Origin: Roseiflexus castenholzii DSM 13941
Lineage (GTDB): Bacteria; Chloroflexota; Chloroflexia; Chloroflexales; Roseiflexaceae
DNA length: 64,000 bases
Assembly: GCF_000017805.1 (NCBI RefSeq)
Contig: NC_009767.1
Location: 2,666,001-2,730,000 of the forward strand
Direction: 5' to 3'
Shown: positions 9,360 to 17,310 of the stretch, one piece after another
How positions within the stretch are numbered: the first letter of the stretch is position 1
How the letters are laid out: every line of letters starts with the position of its first letter
The notes under the pieces: generated by a model
Database searches by the model: none
Told to the model about the DNA's origin: nothing
What the model saw: the letters and a program-made list of their open reading frames with translations, nothing else
Position numbers and translations under genes: made by a program

Positions 9360-9595
9360 TACCAATGACCTGTGACCATCCGGCATGGTCACCCCGAGCG
9401 GAGCGAGGGGTCGTGCGCGACCCGCTTCGATTCCTCGCTGCGTTTACCCTGAGCGAAGCGAAGGGCTCGGAATGACCAGTCGCTGCGCTCGGAATGACCA
9501 GTCGCTGCGCTCGGAATGACCAGTCGCTGCGCTCGGAATGACCAGTCGCTGCGCTCGGAATGACAAGCATGCGGCATTTTCAATCGTCATTGGTA
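9360..9595. repeat. MITE-like dispersed repeat, copy 2, internally expanded
   Basis: It has the same TACCAATGAC / GTCATTGGTA ends and the same inner palindrome as the copy at 2140. It is 236 bp rather than 148 because a 22-bp unit (AATGACCAGTCGCTGCGCTC plus GG) is tandemly repeated four times at 9471-9558. Confidence 0.85.
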
Positions 9596-9863
9596 AAAGG
9601 GGCGAGGATTGAACGTTGAAGGGTGAAGGTGAAAGGTGCAGGCGGGAGGGGAACATCGGGCATCTACCCGACATCCCCGACCCTTGAGGTCTTCGCTGCC
9701 GACCACACGCCGCACCTGCGCGCCAGCGGCGGCATAGGCGACGCTCACGCCAGCAACGTCGCATAAACTCAAGGGTCTTGGGGCGCGCGACGCAGGGATG
9801 GCGGGCATGGTATCATGAGAAAGAGAGTACGGAAATCTGTGAGATGACGAACAACACTTGTCC
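9596..9863. other. intergenic spacer, no gene recognised
   Basis: The 268 bp between the MITE copy and menA hold a purine-rich stretch (about 9600-9655) and a GC-rich part with no convincing coding signal, promoter or structured RNA that I recognise. Confidence 0.5.
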
Positions 9864-10766
9864 ATGAACCTCTCCCTCTCCCCGTCCCGCCCGGGTCGTC
9901 TTCGGGCGTGGGTGCTCGCTGCGCGCCCGCAGACGCTTCCTGCCGCTGTCGCGCCGGTGATTGTCGGCTCAGCCGCTGCGTTTGCTGCTGGAAGCTTCCG
10001 CTGGCTGCCATTTCTCGCAGCGCTCGCCGGAGCACTCCTGATCCAGATCGGGACGAACCTGGCGAACGATTACTTCGACTTTCGGAAAGGCGCCGACACT
10101 GCTGAACGCCTGGGTCCGCTGCGGGTGACGCAGGCGGGACTGCTGACGCCGGCAACCGTGCGTAATGGCATGATCATCGCGTTCGGCATGGCGGCGCTTA
10201 TCGGCATCTATCTAATCGTCGTCGGCGGTTGGCCCATTCTGGTCATCGGCGTACTGTCGATTGCCGCTGGCGTGCTCTACACTGGCGGACCCTGGCCCCT
10301 CGGCTATCATGGATTGGGCGATCTTTTCACATTCATCTTCTTTGGAGTCGTGGCAGTAACCGCGACAGCGTACCTGCACGTCGGCGCCGTTCCGCCGCTG
10401 GCTTGGGCGGCATCCATACCGGTGGCAATGCTGGTCACGGCGATCATCGTGGTCAACAACCTGCGCGATATTGTCACCGACCGCGCGGCTGGAAAGCGCA
10501 CGCTGGCAGTGATCATCGGTGCGCGCGCGACGCGCGCCGAGTATGCGTTCCTTGTCATTGGCGCATTCCTGGCGCTGCCGATCTTCTGGCTCAGTGGAGT
10601 GACCGGACCGGGGGTGATGCTGGCGTGGCTTGCGGCGCCGCTGGCGATTGCGCCGTTGCGCACCATGCTCACCGGCGAGGGACGGGCGCTCAATCCGGCG
10701 CTCAAAGGCACTGCCCGGCTGCACCTGGCATTCGGTCTCCTGCTGGCGTTGGGGATGGCGGTATAA
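9864..10766 (+). CDS. menA: 1,4-dihydroxy-2-naphthoate polyprenyltransferase
   Basis: 300 residues with about 8-9 membrane helices. Two prenyl-diphosphate/Mg sites typical of the UbiA superfamily are visible: NLANDYFDFRKGAD (about 66-79) and NNLRDIVTDRAAGKRT (about 197-212). The N-terminal 'ARPQTLPAAVAPVIVGSA' is the usual MenA opening. The enzyme attaches the isoprenoid tail to 1,4-dihydroxy-2-naphthoate to give demethylmenaquinone. Menaquinone is the expected electron acceptor for the complex I encoded at 15-31 kb. A TTG codon lies two codons upstream (9858); ATG 9864 is preferred, though neither has a strong Shine-Dalgarno sequence. Confidence 0.9.
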   Translation: MNLSLSPSRPGRLRAWVLAARPQTLPAAVAPVIVGSAAAFAAGSFRWLPFLAALAGALLIQIGTNLANDYFDFRKGADTAERLGPLRVTQAGLLTPATVRNGMIIAFGMAALIGIYLIVVGGWPILVIGVLSIAAGVLYTGGPWPLGYHGLGDLFTFIFFGVVAVTATAYLHVGAVPPLAWAASIPVAMLVTAIIVVNNLRDIVTDRAAGKRTLAVIIGARATRAEYAFLVIGAFLALPIFWLSGVTGPGVMLAWLAAPLAIAPLRTMLTGEGRALNPALKGTARLHLAFGLLLALGMAV

Positions 10767-10799
10767 CCGCCTCCCGCACTGTTGGCGCCTTCCGTGTGC

Positions 10800-12257
10800 T
10801 TACGGCGCGCGCCAGAGGATCAGATACCCTTCTGCACCTGCTGGTCCGCCGAGCACAGGTTGCACGGCATTGATCGTTATCAGGCTCCGTGGTTTCGTTT
10901 GATCCAGGTTCAACTTCGCCACGGTCAGCACCTGCCTGTCACGCACGGCAAGCGCACGCGCCGTGCTGCTCCCGCCCGATCGATCCGGTCCGGCGTAGGT
11001 CGTCCAGAGCAGACGCTGCTGGAAATCGGCGCTGATGACCGCCACATACCCCTCACCGATCTCATACGGACCCACGGCAATTCCGGCGATCCGCTGCTGG
11101 TCGCGGTTCTTCATGCAGCAGGCTGCGTCGCCCGCCAGAAACACCTGACCGCGCACGTCGGCAGCAATGGCGCGAATAGTGACCGAATTTCCCCGGTTGT
11201 CACTCACGCGGCGTGTCAGCAGCGCCTGTGCAAGGGTAAGCGAACCGTCCGCAGGGTTGAAGCGTCCAAACCACCCGATCTTGACGCTGCCAGTGTTGGT
11301 CGAGTCACTGTACGGATCGTGCCGGACCAGGCGCGCCCCCAAGGGGATCGACAGGTCCTGCGGGTCGCGCGAGAAGACCGACGCGCCAACGCCGCCATTG
11401 ATCGATCCGGCGACGTACAGGTTGTCATCCATGCCAAGCGTCAGGCGCTCAATGCGGCTATCGGCGCCAAACCCGGGTGCGGCAGCGAAATCGTAGCTGC
11501 GCCAGCGCAGTGCCCCGTTGTAGGCGTATGCGCGCATCCACGGCAATTGCAGGTTGCTGCTGATCTGCGTATAGCCGCCGACGATTACCTGATCACGGGC
11601 TGAGTCGATCGCCAGATCATTAGCCGCTGTCCCATCCACGGTCCATGAGAAAATCAGCGCGCCATACACGTCGTACACAGAGACCGTCTTGTCGGTCAAT
11701 GCAGCTGCGGTTCCATCCGCGCCAACGGCGCAGCGCGCAACATTCCCGGGCGATGCGCTCCAGACGACGGTTGCGGCATCAGCGCTCAGGCGTGCAATGC
11801 CACCGTCGCCACAGACGATCAGGTGACCGGCCGTGTTGATCTCCAGGTCACGCACGATGCTGCCGAACCGCAGAACTGACAGCACGCCGCTGCCGGCGGC
11901 GCTCAGGCGGACCACGGCGCCGCCAGTAGCGCCCGGCAGCGTGATCAGGTCCGCTCCGGGCGGCGAATAGCCGGGCAGCACGCCGGCGACGATCAGGGTT
12001 CCATCGGGGGCAATGCCGGCGCCATTCAGTTCATCAGCATCGGCGCCGCCAATGTATGTTGCAGTAATCGCAGGAAGATTCGTCAGCGGCGTTGTTGGCA
12101 TCGTCACCAGCGGCAAATAGACAGAGAAGGAGGCGCTCTGCGATCCAACCGGCCGCCCTGCAATCGTTGCGCCGCCGGTCAGACCGAGAAACGCGCAGAC
12201 AAGCGCCACGCATATCGTATGCCGCCTGCTATGTCGGAGACCGAACAGCGTGTTCAT
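10800..12257 (-). CDS. secreted beta-propeller-like protein of unknown function
   Basis: About 485 residues. A signal peptide follows the start (positively charged RHSRRH, then a hydrophobic stretch ending near TIAGRP). After a Thr/Pro linker the rest is a succession of short strand-rich repeats of the type 'NGAGIAPDGTLIVAGVLPG', 'DLEINTAGHLIVCGDGGIARL' and 'LTLGMDDNLYVAGSINGG', which suggests a multi-bladed propeller. A Cys pair (DAACCMKN) lies near residue 390. No catalytic motif is seen. The start is uncertain: ATG 12257 puts the signal peptide near the N-terminus, but ATG 12275 and a codon at 12317 are also in frame. It converges with menA. Confidence 0.65.
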   Translation of the reverse strand: MNTLFGLRHSRRHTICVALVCAFLGLTGGATIAGRPVGSQSASFSVYLPLVTMPTTPLTNLPAITATYIGGADADELNGAGIAPDGTLIVAGVLPGYSPPGADLITLPGATGGAVVRLSAAGSGVLSVLRFGSIVRDLEINTAGHLIVCGDGGIARLSADAATVVWSASPGNVARCAVGADGTAAALTDKTVSVYDVYGALIFSWTVDGTAANDLAIDSARDQVIVGGYTQISSNLQLPWMRAYAYNGALRWRSYDFAAAPGFGADSRIERLTLGMDDNLYVAGSINGGVGASVFSRDPQDLSIPLGARLVRHDPYSDSTNTGSVKIGWFGRFNPADGSLTLAQALLTRRVSDNRGNSVTIRAIAADVRGQVFLAGDAACCMKNRDQQRIAGIAVGPYEIGEGYVAVISADFQQRLLWTTYAGPDRSGGSSTARALAVRDRQVLTVAKLNLDQTKPRSLITINAVQPVLGGPAGAEGYLILWRAP

Positions 12258-12393
12258 CTGTTGTACAATTCTCATACAATGCGCGGTCATGGGGGCGATG
12301 ATGGTTTCTGATGCCAATGCGAGGCGCGAGGCAAGCGGGTTACCGAGCGATACTGGATTATTTTCTCAAAAACCATTATTGAGTCCACTGCAC

Positions 12394-12787
12394 AGCGGTC
12401 ATTGGTACGATACTGCCGGTATGCGCGGCGAGACGCCGGGGCGCTGCGGGCTGAAGCCCTCGCTGAGTACGTGCAAGCCCTGAAATTGCTGAAAGCCGAT
12501 ATTTCATAGTGGCGCTGCGGGCTGAAGCCCTCGCTGAGTACGTGCAAGCCCTGAAATTGCTGAAAGCCGATATTTCATAGTGGCGCTGCGGGCTGAAGCC
12601 CTCGCTGAGTACGTGCAAGCCCCGCTGGGGCTGCTGATGCCAATGCGCAGTCATGCGTTCGAGACATGCGATGCGCTTGGTTCTCAGTTCTCATACTCAA
12701 TGGCGGTCCGTCATACAAGATGTTTGAGCGCCAGTTTGTGTGGAGCAATAAGCAACGTTCATCGGCAGTATTGCACGAATGACCGCT
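12394..12787. repeat. 394-bp element with 25-bp terminal inverted repeats
   Basis: The left end (12394-12418, AGCGGTCATTGGTACGATAC...) and right end (12763-12787) are inverted copies matching at 22 of 25 positions. Inside are two complete and one partial 71-bp direct repeats (12440-12622) and a TTCTC-rich stretch. The left end contains GGTCATTGGTA, the reverse complement of the MITE family end. It encodes no transposase, so it is either a non-autonomous element or a long hairpin-forming spacer. Confidence 0.65.
12440..12622. repeat. 71-bp tandem direct repeat, 2.6 copies
   Basis: Copies start at 12440, 12511 and 12582. The unit begins GGCGCTGCGGGCTGAAGCCC, which contains a small palindrome (GGGCT GAA AGCCC-like), and includes CTGAAATTGCTGAAAGCCGA. 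The first two copies are identical over 71 bp; the third stops after about 41 bp. Confidence 0.85.
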
Positions 12788-12795
12788 CATTAGTA

Positions 12796-13863
12796 TCAGT
12801 TCTCGGTTCTCGGTTCTTGGTTCTCAGTTCTCCGAACCCGATGCAACGCCAGCAGATCGGAGAGAATCGCAAAGCCTGTGGCGACCCCGCCTGCTCCCGG
12901 GCCGATAATCGTTACATTGCCGAGAAGATCGGTGGAAAGCGTCAAGGCGTTGGTCGCACCATCGATGCCGGCCAGCGGATGTTCGACCATCAACCGCATT
13001 GGGCGCACCGCTGCTCGCGTGGTCGAACCGTCGCGCCAGACCCGCGCAATCAGTTTCCAGCGTTCGCCGGTCGCGGCGGCGGCGGCAACCATCTCGCGGG
13101 TGATGCCGGTAATCCCTTCACGCTCGACATCCGCTGGGGTCAGGCGCGCGTCCATCAGGACGTTCGCCAGGATAGCGGCTTTGCACGCAGCATCGTGTCC
13201 CTCCACATCACTGGTCGGGTCCGCCTCGGCATATCCCAGACGCTGCGCTTCCGCCAGGGCGCTGGCATAGTCCATGCCGCGCTCCATTCTGGTCAAAATG
13301 AAATTGGTTGTGCCGTTCACAATCCCGCGCACTTCCTGGATGTCGCACCCTGCCAGGTCGCTCCATCCCAGGCGCAACGCTGGCGTTCCCGCCATCACCG
13401 TAGCTTCGAAGCCGAGCATCACGCCGCGTTCTTCCGCAAGGCGGCGCAGTTCGGCGAAGTGGAGCGCAATTGGTCCCTTGTTAGCGGTGATGACGTGCAT
13501 CCCTCGTCCAATTGCCGAACGGACATATGTCGTCGCCGGTTCGCCGGTTGTCATATCGGTCGGCGATGCTTCCACCAGCACGTCGGCGTCTACTGAAGCG
13601 ATCATCTGATCCGTCTTCCAGGCGCACGCACCCGGCAATGCCCTGATTGCGTCCGGTGATGCAGCGCGCAACAACGCTGCGGCGTCGATTCCGTTCGGGT
13701 CGTACACGCACCAGCGCCGGGTGCAGGCGGCGACGATGCGTATATCGGCCCCGTAGCGATCAACGAAACGCCGGTGGTGCAACGACAGGATCTCGGCGAG
13801 ACCGCGCCCGACGCTGCCAAATCCCACCAGGGCAAGGCGGTAGGTCGAAACTCCAGGGGTCAT
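12796..13863 (-). CDS. hom: homoserine dehydrogenase
   Basis: 355 residues. The NAD(P)-binding GFGSVGRG is at the N-terminus; 'ITANKGPIALHF' carries the conserved Lys; NGTTNFIL and the 'EADPTSDVEGHDAACK' block are diagnostic. The enzyme reduces aspartate semialdehyde to homoserine for Thr, Met and Ile synthesis. There is no ACT domain, so it is the short form, probably without the usual C-terminal feedback control. The last residues, RRTENQEPRTEN, are encoded by a 7-bp tandem repeat (see 12798), so the native C-terminus has been extended into repeat DNA. Its promoter lies at 13960-13987. Confidence 0.92.
   Translation of the reverse strand: MTPGVSTYRLALVGFGSVGRGLAEILSLHHRRFVDRYGADIRIVAACTRRWCVYDPNGIDAAALLRAASPDAIRALPGACAWKTDQMIASVDADVLVEASPTDMTTGEPATTYVRSAIGRGMHVITANKGPIALHFAELRRLAEERGVMLGFEATVMAGTPALRLGWSDLAGCDIQEVRGIVNGTTNFILTRMERGMDYASALAEAQRLGYAEADPTSDVEGHDAACKAAILANVLMDARLTPADVEREGITGITREMVAAAAATGERWKLIARVWRDGSTTRAAVRPMRLMVEHPLAGIDGATNALTLSTDLLGNVTIIGPGAGGVATGFAILSDLLALHRVRRTENQEPRTEN
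12798..12831. repeat. 7-bp tandem repeat (CGGTTCT-type) inside the end of hom
   Basis: About five imperfect heptamers of the type CAGTTCT/CGGTTCT/TGGTTCT. The same family occurs at about 12679-12692, 23158-23178 and 40172-40216. On the coding strand it reads as repeats of R-T-E-N/Q-E-P in the last codons of hom. Confidence 0.75.
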
Positions 13864-13959
13864 CGGTTTGTTCCTGACTATCGATTGCTAATGGCGCTGT
13901 CCACGTCGCAGAACGGCAGTGCCCGGTTGTTTGCGAGGTTCGACACGCCTTTGGGTGTT

Positions 13960-13987
13960 TGTATAACGCATCGCGTTACACAGTCAA
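13960..13987 (-). promoter_or_regulatory. hom promoter with palindromic site in the spacer
   Basis: On the reverse strand -35 TTGACT (13982-13987), a 16-nt spacer and -10 TATACA (13960-13965) lie about 100 nt upstream of hom. A perfect palindrome TAACGC-ATC-GCGTTA (13964-13978) sits in the spacer and overlaps the -10, a position typical for a repressor site. The regulator is unknown. Confidence 0.65.
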
Positions 13988-14058
13988 GAAAAATCAACTC
14001 CGTTCATGCCTGATCAGGTGTATCATACCATATGATGAATGAGCGATCAGGAGTCGAG

Positions 14059-14622
14059 ATGAAGACATCGACCGAGTCGAACCGCTTTGTCCGAGGACAT
14101 GGTTCCGTAACTGTCACGACCCGCAAGGGGCGCACCGTGCGGATCAGGCACATCCGTCCGACCGACGCAGCATTGCTGGTTGATCTGTTTCACCATCTGT
14201 CGCCGGAGACGCGGCGTTTTCGCTTCTTTACCGCGCTGCCCGATCTGCCGGACGATATTCTATGGCGCGAAGCGCGGCGCTATGCGGATTTCAACGAACG
14301 GAAACAGGCGGCATTCATCGCCTTGGCGCGTGAGGGTGGAAAAGATTGCGCAATTGGCGTTGTGCGTCTGGTGCTCGATAAGAATGACCCCGACACTGCT
14401 GAGTTTGCGATTGTGCTGCGTGATGACTATCAGCGCGAGGGGTTGGGGACAATGATGCTTGACCTGCTCATTCAGCTGGCGCTGGTGCGTGGTATCAAGC
14501 GCCTGCGCGGCATCTCTCTGGCGGACAATGAGGGGATTCATCGACTTATCCAGAAATGCGGCTTCCCTGTTGAGAGCCATACGTCGCACGGCGAAACAAC
14601 GCAGATCATCCATCTGGAGTGA
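14059..14622 (+). CDS. GNAT-family N-acetyltransferase
   Basis: 187 residues from ATG 14059, chosen because AGGAG lies 5 nt upstream; in-frame ATGs at 14032 and 14035 lack this. The acetyl-CoA-binding motif is 'DDYQREGLGTMMLDLLIQLA' (about 118-137), with 'IRPTDAALLVDLFHHLSPE' at the N-terminus as in the family often fused to acyl-CoA synthetases or acting on protein lysines. Its substrate cannot be told from sequence. It stands alone, divergent from hom. Confidence 0.82.
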   Translation: MKTSTESNRFVRGHGSVTVTTRKGRTVRIRHIRPTDAALLVDLFHHLSPETRRFRFFTALPDLPDDILWREARRYADFNERKQAAFIALAREGGKDCAIGVVRLVLDKNDPDTAEFAIVLRDDYQREGLGTMMLDLLIQLALVRGIKRLRGISLADNEGIHRLIQKCGFPVESHTSHGETTQIIHLE

Positions 14623-15031
14623 TGCTTTGATTCCCTGGAATGCCTGATCCTGCGCAAGGTCACATAGATGCAAAGATACCATCATCATTGCGGTGGGCGC
14701 TTTACAAGGTGCGCCCCTGTCTTCCCTGCGTTCTGCCTGCAACCTTACTCACATTCAACCTGCCACGTTGCATGTTCAACATCTCAAAGGACGATCATGC
14801 ACCCCGGTGCACTGTCCGTGCGCCCCTACCCGCCACTATCAATACGCCTCGTGTCCTGCGCAACGGGGAACGTTTCCTCTCATGCGTGACCGCGCGCGGC
14901 GAGACGCGCCCCGTGCGGGCAGGTTTGAGACCTGCGCCTGCCGGCAACCGGCGACCCGTGCGTGGGCAGGGCTGAGACCTGCGCCTGTCGGCGACCTGTA
15001 ACTTCCGGTTGTAATCTTTTTACCAGTTTGT
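14623..15031. repeat. intergenic region with GAGACCTGC hairpin repeats upstream of nuoA
   Basis: The region between the GNAT gene and the nuo promoter shows no gene. At about 14912-15000 it holds two copies of a GC-rich repeat, GGCAGG...TGAGACCTGCGCCTG, each able to fold (GCAGGT/ACCTGC). Related CCGGTCT-C-AGACCGG hairpins occur at 46900-46960. Confidence 0.55.
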
Positions 15032-15061
15032 TTGCGATTTCACGAAGGGTTGTGATATACT
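15032..15061 (+). promoter_or_regulatory. probable promoter of the nuo operon
   Basis: -35 TTGCGA (15032-15037), an 18-nt spacer and -10 TATACT (15056-15061) lie 53 nt upstream of nuoA. AAGGAG precedes the nuoA ATG by about 9 nt. Confidence 0.65.
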
Positions 15062-15113
15062 CAACAACGTCATTGCGCCTGAGAGAGATATTTCCCACAA
15101 GGAGCGCGGTTCA

Positions 15114-15470
15114 ATGCTGGCGGATTATGCGTTTATTGGCGTGTTCTTCATCGGTGCGGTCATCTTTCCGCTCGTGCCGCTGGTGGCCGCGTATTTCCTT
15201 GGACCCAAACGCCCTACGCCGATCAAGCTCGACACGTATGAGTGTGGGCTGGAAGCGGTGGGCGACATTCGGGTGCAGTTCAAGATTCAGTACTATCTGT
15301 ATGCACTGGCGTTCGTTATCTTCGATATCGAAGTGGTCTTTCTGTACCCATGGGCAGTCGCATATGGGCAGATTGGGCTGTTCGCGTTGATTGCAATGGC
15401 GATCTTTCTCGTCATTCTGGTCGGTGGTCTGGTGTACGAATGGAAGAAGGGTGCGCTCGAGTGGGTGTAG
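15114..15470 (+). CDS. nuoA: NADH-quinone oxidoreductase subunit A
   Basis: 118 residues with three membrane helices (about 5-27, 62-84, 89-110). The conserved loop '[21 protein letters not shown]'-type segment, with the Cys that becomes exposed in the deactive state of mitochondrial ND3, is present, as are the acidic residues '[13 protein letters not shown]'. NuoA sits at the quinone-channel junction of complex I. It is the first gene of the nuo cluster, with its own promoter; a hairpin repeat array begins immediately after its TAG stop. Confidence 0.95.
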
Positions 15471-15871
15471 GTGAGGCGAGAGGCGAGAGGTGCGAGGCGA
15501 GAGGCGAGAGGCGAGAGGCGCGAGGCGCGCGACCATGGCGTAGCGCGAGATTTATCTCGCCTTTATGGCGCGGCGAGAGAGGCGCGAGACGCCCGACCAT
15601 GGCGTAGCACGAGATGTATCTCGCCTTTATGGCGCGGCGAGAGAGGCGCGAGACGCCCGACCATGGCGTAGCGCGAGATGTATCTCGCCTTTATGGCGTC
15701 GCGCGAGATGTATCTCGCATTTATGGCGAGGCGGCGCGAGACGCCCGACCATGGCGTCGCGCGAGATGTATCTCGCCTTTATGGCGCGGCGAGAGAGGCG
15801 CGAGACGCCCGACCATGGCGTAGCGCGAGATGTATCTCGCCTTTATGGCGCGGCGAGAGAGGCGAGAGGGG
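15471..15871. repeat. repeat array A between nuoA and nuoB
   Basis: It begins with heptamers GCGAGAG (15475-15530), then has five copies of a unit beginning CATGGCGTAGCGCGAGAT at 15534, 15598, 15662, 15750 and 15814 (spacing 64 bp, one of 88 bp). Each unit carries the palindrome GCGAGAT-GT-ATCTCGC; six such hairpins are present because the 88-bp unit has an extra one. The open frames through it are a by-product of the repeat composition. Confidence 0.9.
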
Positions 15872-15936
15872 TGAGGGGTTGCCAATGGAGAGACGTTGCA
15901 TTGCAACGGCTCCGCGGGGCGGGAGGGAGATGAGCA

Positions 15937-16743
15937 ATGTCTGATGATCGTGATATCCAGCTCGAAGCGGAAAAGCAGGGCGTCTTTTTGACGACCATGC
16001 AGCGATTTTATAACTGGGGGCGGCGTTCGTCAGTCTGGCCCCTATCGTTTGGGCTTGCATGCTGTGCCATTGAAATGATGGCGACCGGTCTGGCGCGCTT
16101 CGACCTGGCGCGCTTTGGGGCTGAGATGTTTCGGGCGTCGCCGCGTCAGGCAGACCTGATGATCGTCGCGGGGACGGTCACGAAGAAGATGGCGCCGCAG
16201 GTGGTGCGTCTCTACAATCAGATGCCCGAACCGCGCTATGTCATTTCGATGGGCGCCTGCGCGACATCCGGCGGCCCGTTCCGCGATGGGTACAATGTGT
16301 TGCGCGGCATTGATCTTCTGATCCCGGTTGATGTCTATATTCCCGGTTGCCCGCCGCGCCCCGAAGCTCTGCTCCACGCCTTGATGACATTGCAGAAGCA
16401 GATCGATGCGCAACGCCTGAACCGGGTGCGCTGGTATGGCAAACGCGAGGCGAAAGAGTATCCGGTGCCGGCATTTGGTAAACATGGGTTGGAGATCGAT
16501 GGCAAACTGGTCGATCCGGTTGGCGGGTTGCCGCTTATCAGCCCATATACGTCGCCAACTCACGGCGAAATGCGCTCCGGCGAGATCGAACACCCGGAAC
16601 TGGTGCGCCATTTCCCGATTATGGACGAAACGGTCGAACTGGAATCGCCCAACAAGGCGAAAGGTGTTGCGCCGGAGATTCGGCATAACGACCTGAAACG
16701 CCCTGCTGTCGAGGTGGATCATGCCCGTGATGAGCAGCGCTGA
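15937..16743 (+). CDS. nuoB: NADH-quinone oxidoreductase subunit B
   Basis: 268 residues. The four Cys ligands of the terminal N2 [4Fe-4S] cluster are visible: the vicinal pair in GLACCAIEMM, one in MGACATSGG and one in PGCPPRPEA. N2 passes electrons to quinone. The C-terminal approximately 90 residues (KRPAVEVDHARDEQR end) exceed the E. coli protein and are hydrophilic. GGAGGGAG lies just upstream of the ATG. The 3' end overlaps nuoC by 23 nt, so the two are probably translationally coupled. Confidence 0.95.
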   Translation: MSDDRDIQLEAEKQGVFLTTMQRFYNWGRRSSVWPLSFGLACCAIEMMATGLARFDLARFGAEMFRASPRQADLMIVAGTVTKKMAPQVVRLYNQMPEPRYVISMGACATSGGPFRDGYNVLRGIDLLIPVDVYIPGCPPRPEALLHALMTLQKQIDAQRLNRVRWYGKREAKEYPVPAFGKHGLEIDGKLVDPVGGLPLISPYTSPTHGEMRSGEIEHPELVRHFPIMDETVELESPNKAKGVAPEIRHNDLKRPAVEVDHARDEQR

Positions 16744-17290
16744 ACTCAAAGAGCGGCTGGCGCGCGATCTACCCGGCGTTTTAATGCCGACACGCACCCG
16801 CACGCCAACGAGCAACGGGGGCGAAGCAGCGGCTGGCGATGGGAAGACGGCGCGTCCCAAGCGCGGCGAGCACGCGCCTGTCGACCTGTTGGCGACTGAC
16901 GATGCGGTGGTGTATCCTGATCGTCTCCCAGAAGTGGCGCGCTATGTGCGTGATGTCCTTGGCTATCAGTTGCTCTCGAATATCACGGCGGTCGATTATC
17001 TCGTTGACGGCGTGATTGAGATGGTCTACCATTTCTTTCATCTCGATGGTGGTCCCGAACTGGTCATCAAAACCCGCGTGCCGCGCGACAATCCGGTTGT
17101 GCCGTCGTTGACCGATGAGTGGCCCGGGGCAAACCTCCAGGAACGTGAGGCGTTTGATCTGTTTGGGGTGGTCTTCCCCGGTCATCCGAACCTGACTCGA
17201 ATTTATATGTGGGATGAGTTCGAGGGGTGGCCGATGCGCAAAGATTTTCCCAAGCAAGGTGATAAATACTTTGGCGAGAGTGAAGAGTGA
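16721..17290 (+). CDS. nuoC: NADH-quinone oxidoreductase subunit C
   Basis: 189 residues. The 30-kDa-subunit signature 'EREAFDLFGVVFPGHPNLTRIYM' region (about 145-167), followed by 'EGWPMRKDFP', is clear. A poorly conserved, Thr/Ala-rich N-terminal stretch (about 22-45) is an added segment. It forms part of the hydrophilic arm with NuoB and NuoD, and here is a separate protein rather than the NuoCD fusion of enterobacteria. The start overlaps nuoB; GAGG precedes it by 6 nt. Confidence 0.94.
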   Translation: MPVMSSAELKERLARDLPGVLMPTRTRTPTSNGGEAAAGDGKTARPKRGEHAPVDLLATDDAVVYPDRLPEVARYVRDVLGYQLLSNITAVDYLVDGVIEMVYHFFHLDGGPELVIKTRVPRDNPVVPSLTDEWPGANLQEREAFDLFGVVFPGHPNLTRIYMWDEFEGWPMRKDFPKQGDKYFGESEE

Positions 17291-17310
17291 TGCATTGCGG
17301 GATGTGAACG

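Noticed and set aside
15471..15871. CRISPR array
   Set aside because: Units are directly repeated with no unique spacers between them; the same holds for arrays B, C and D.
15471..15944. Short open frames through array A
   Set aside because: Translated hairpin repeats (DVSRLYGAAREARDARPW-like), with no independent coding evidence.
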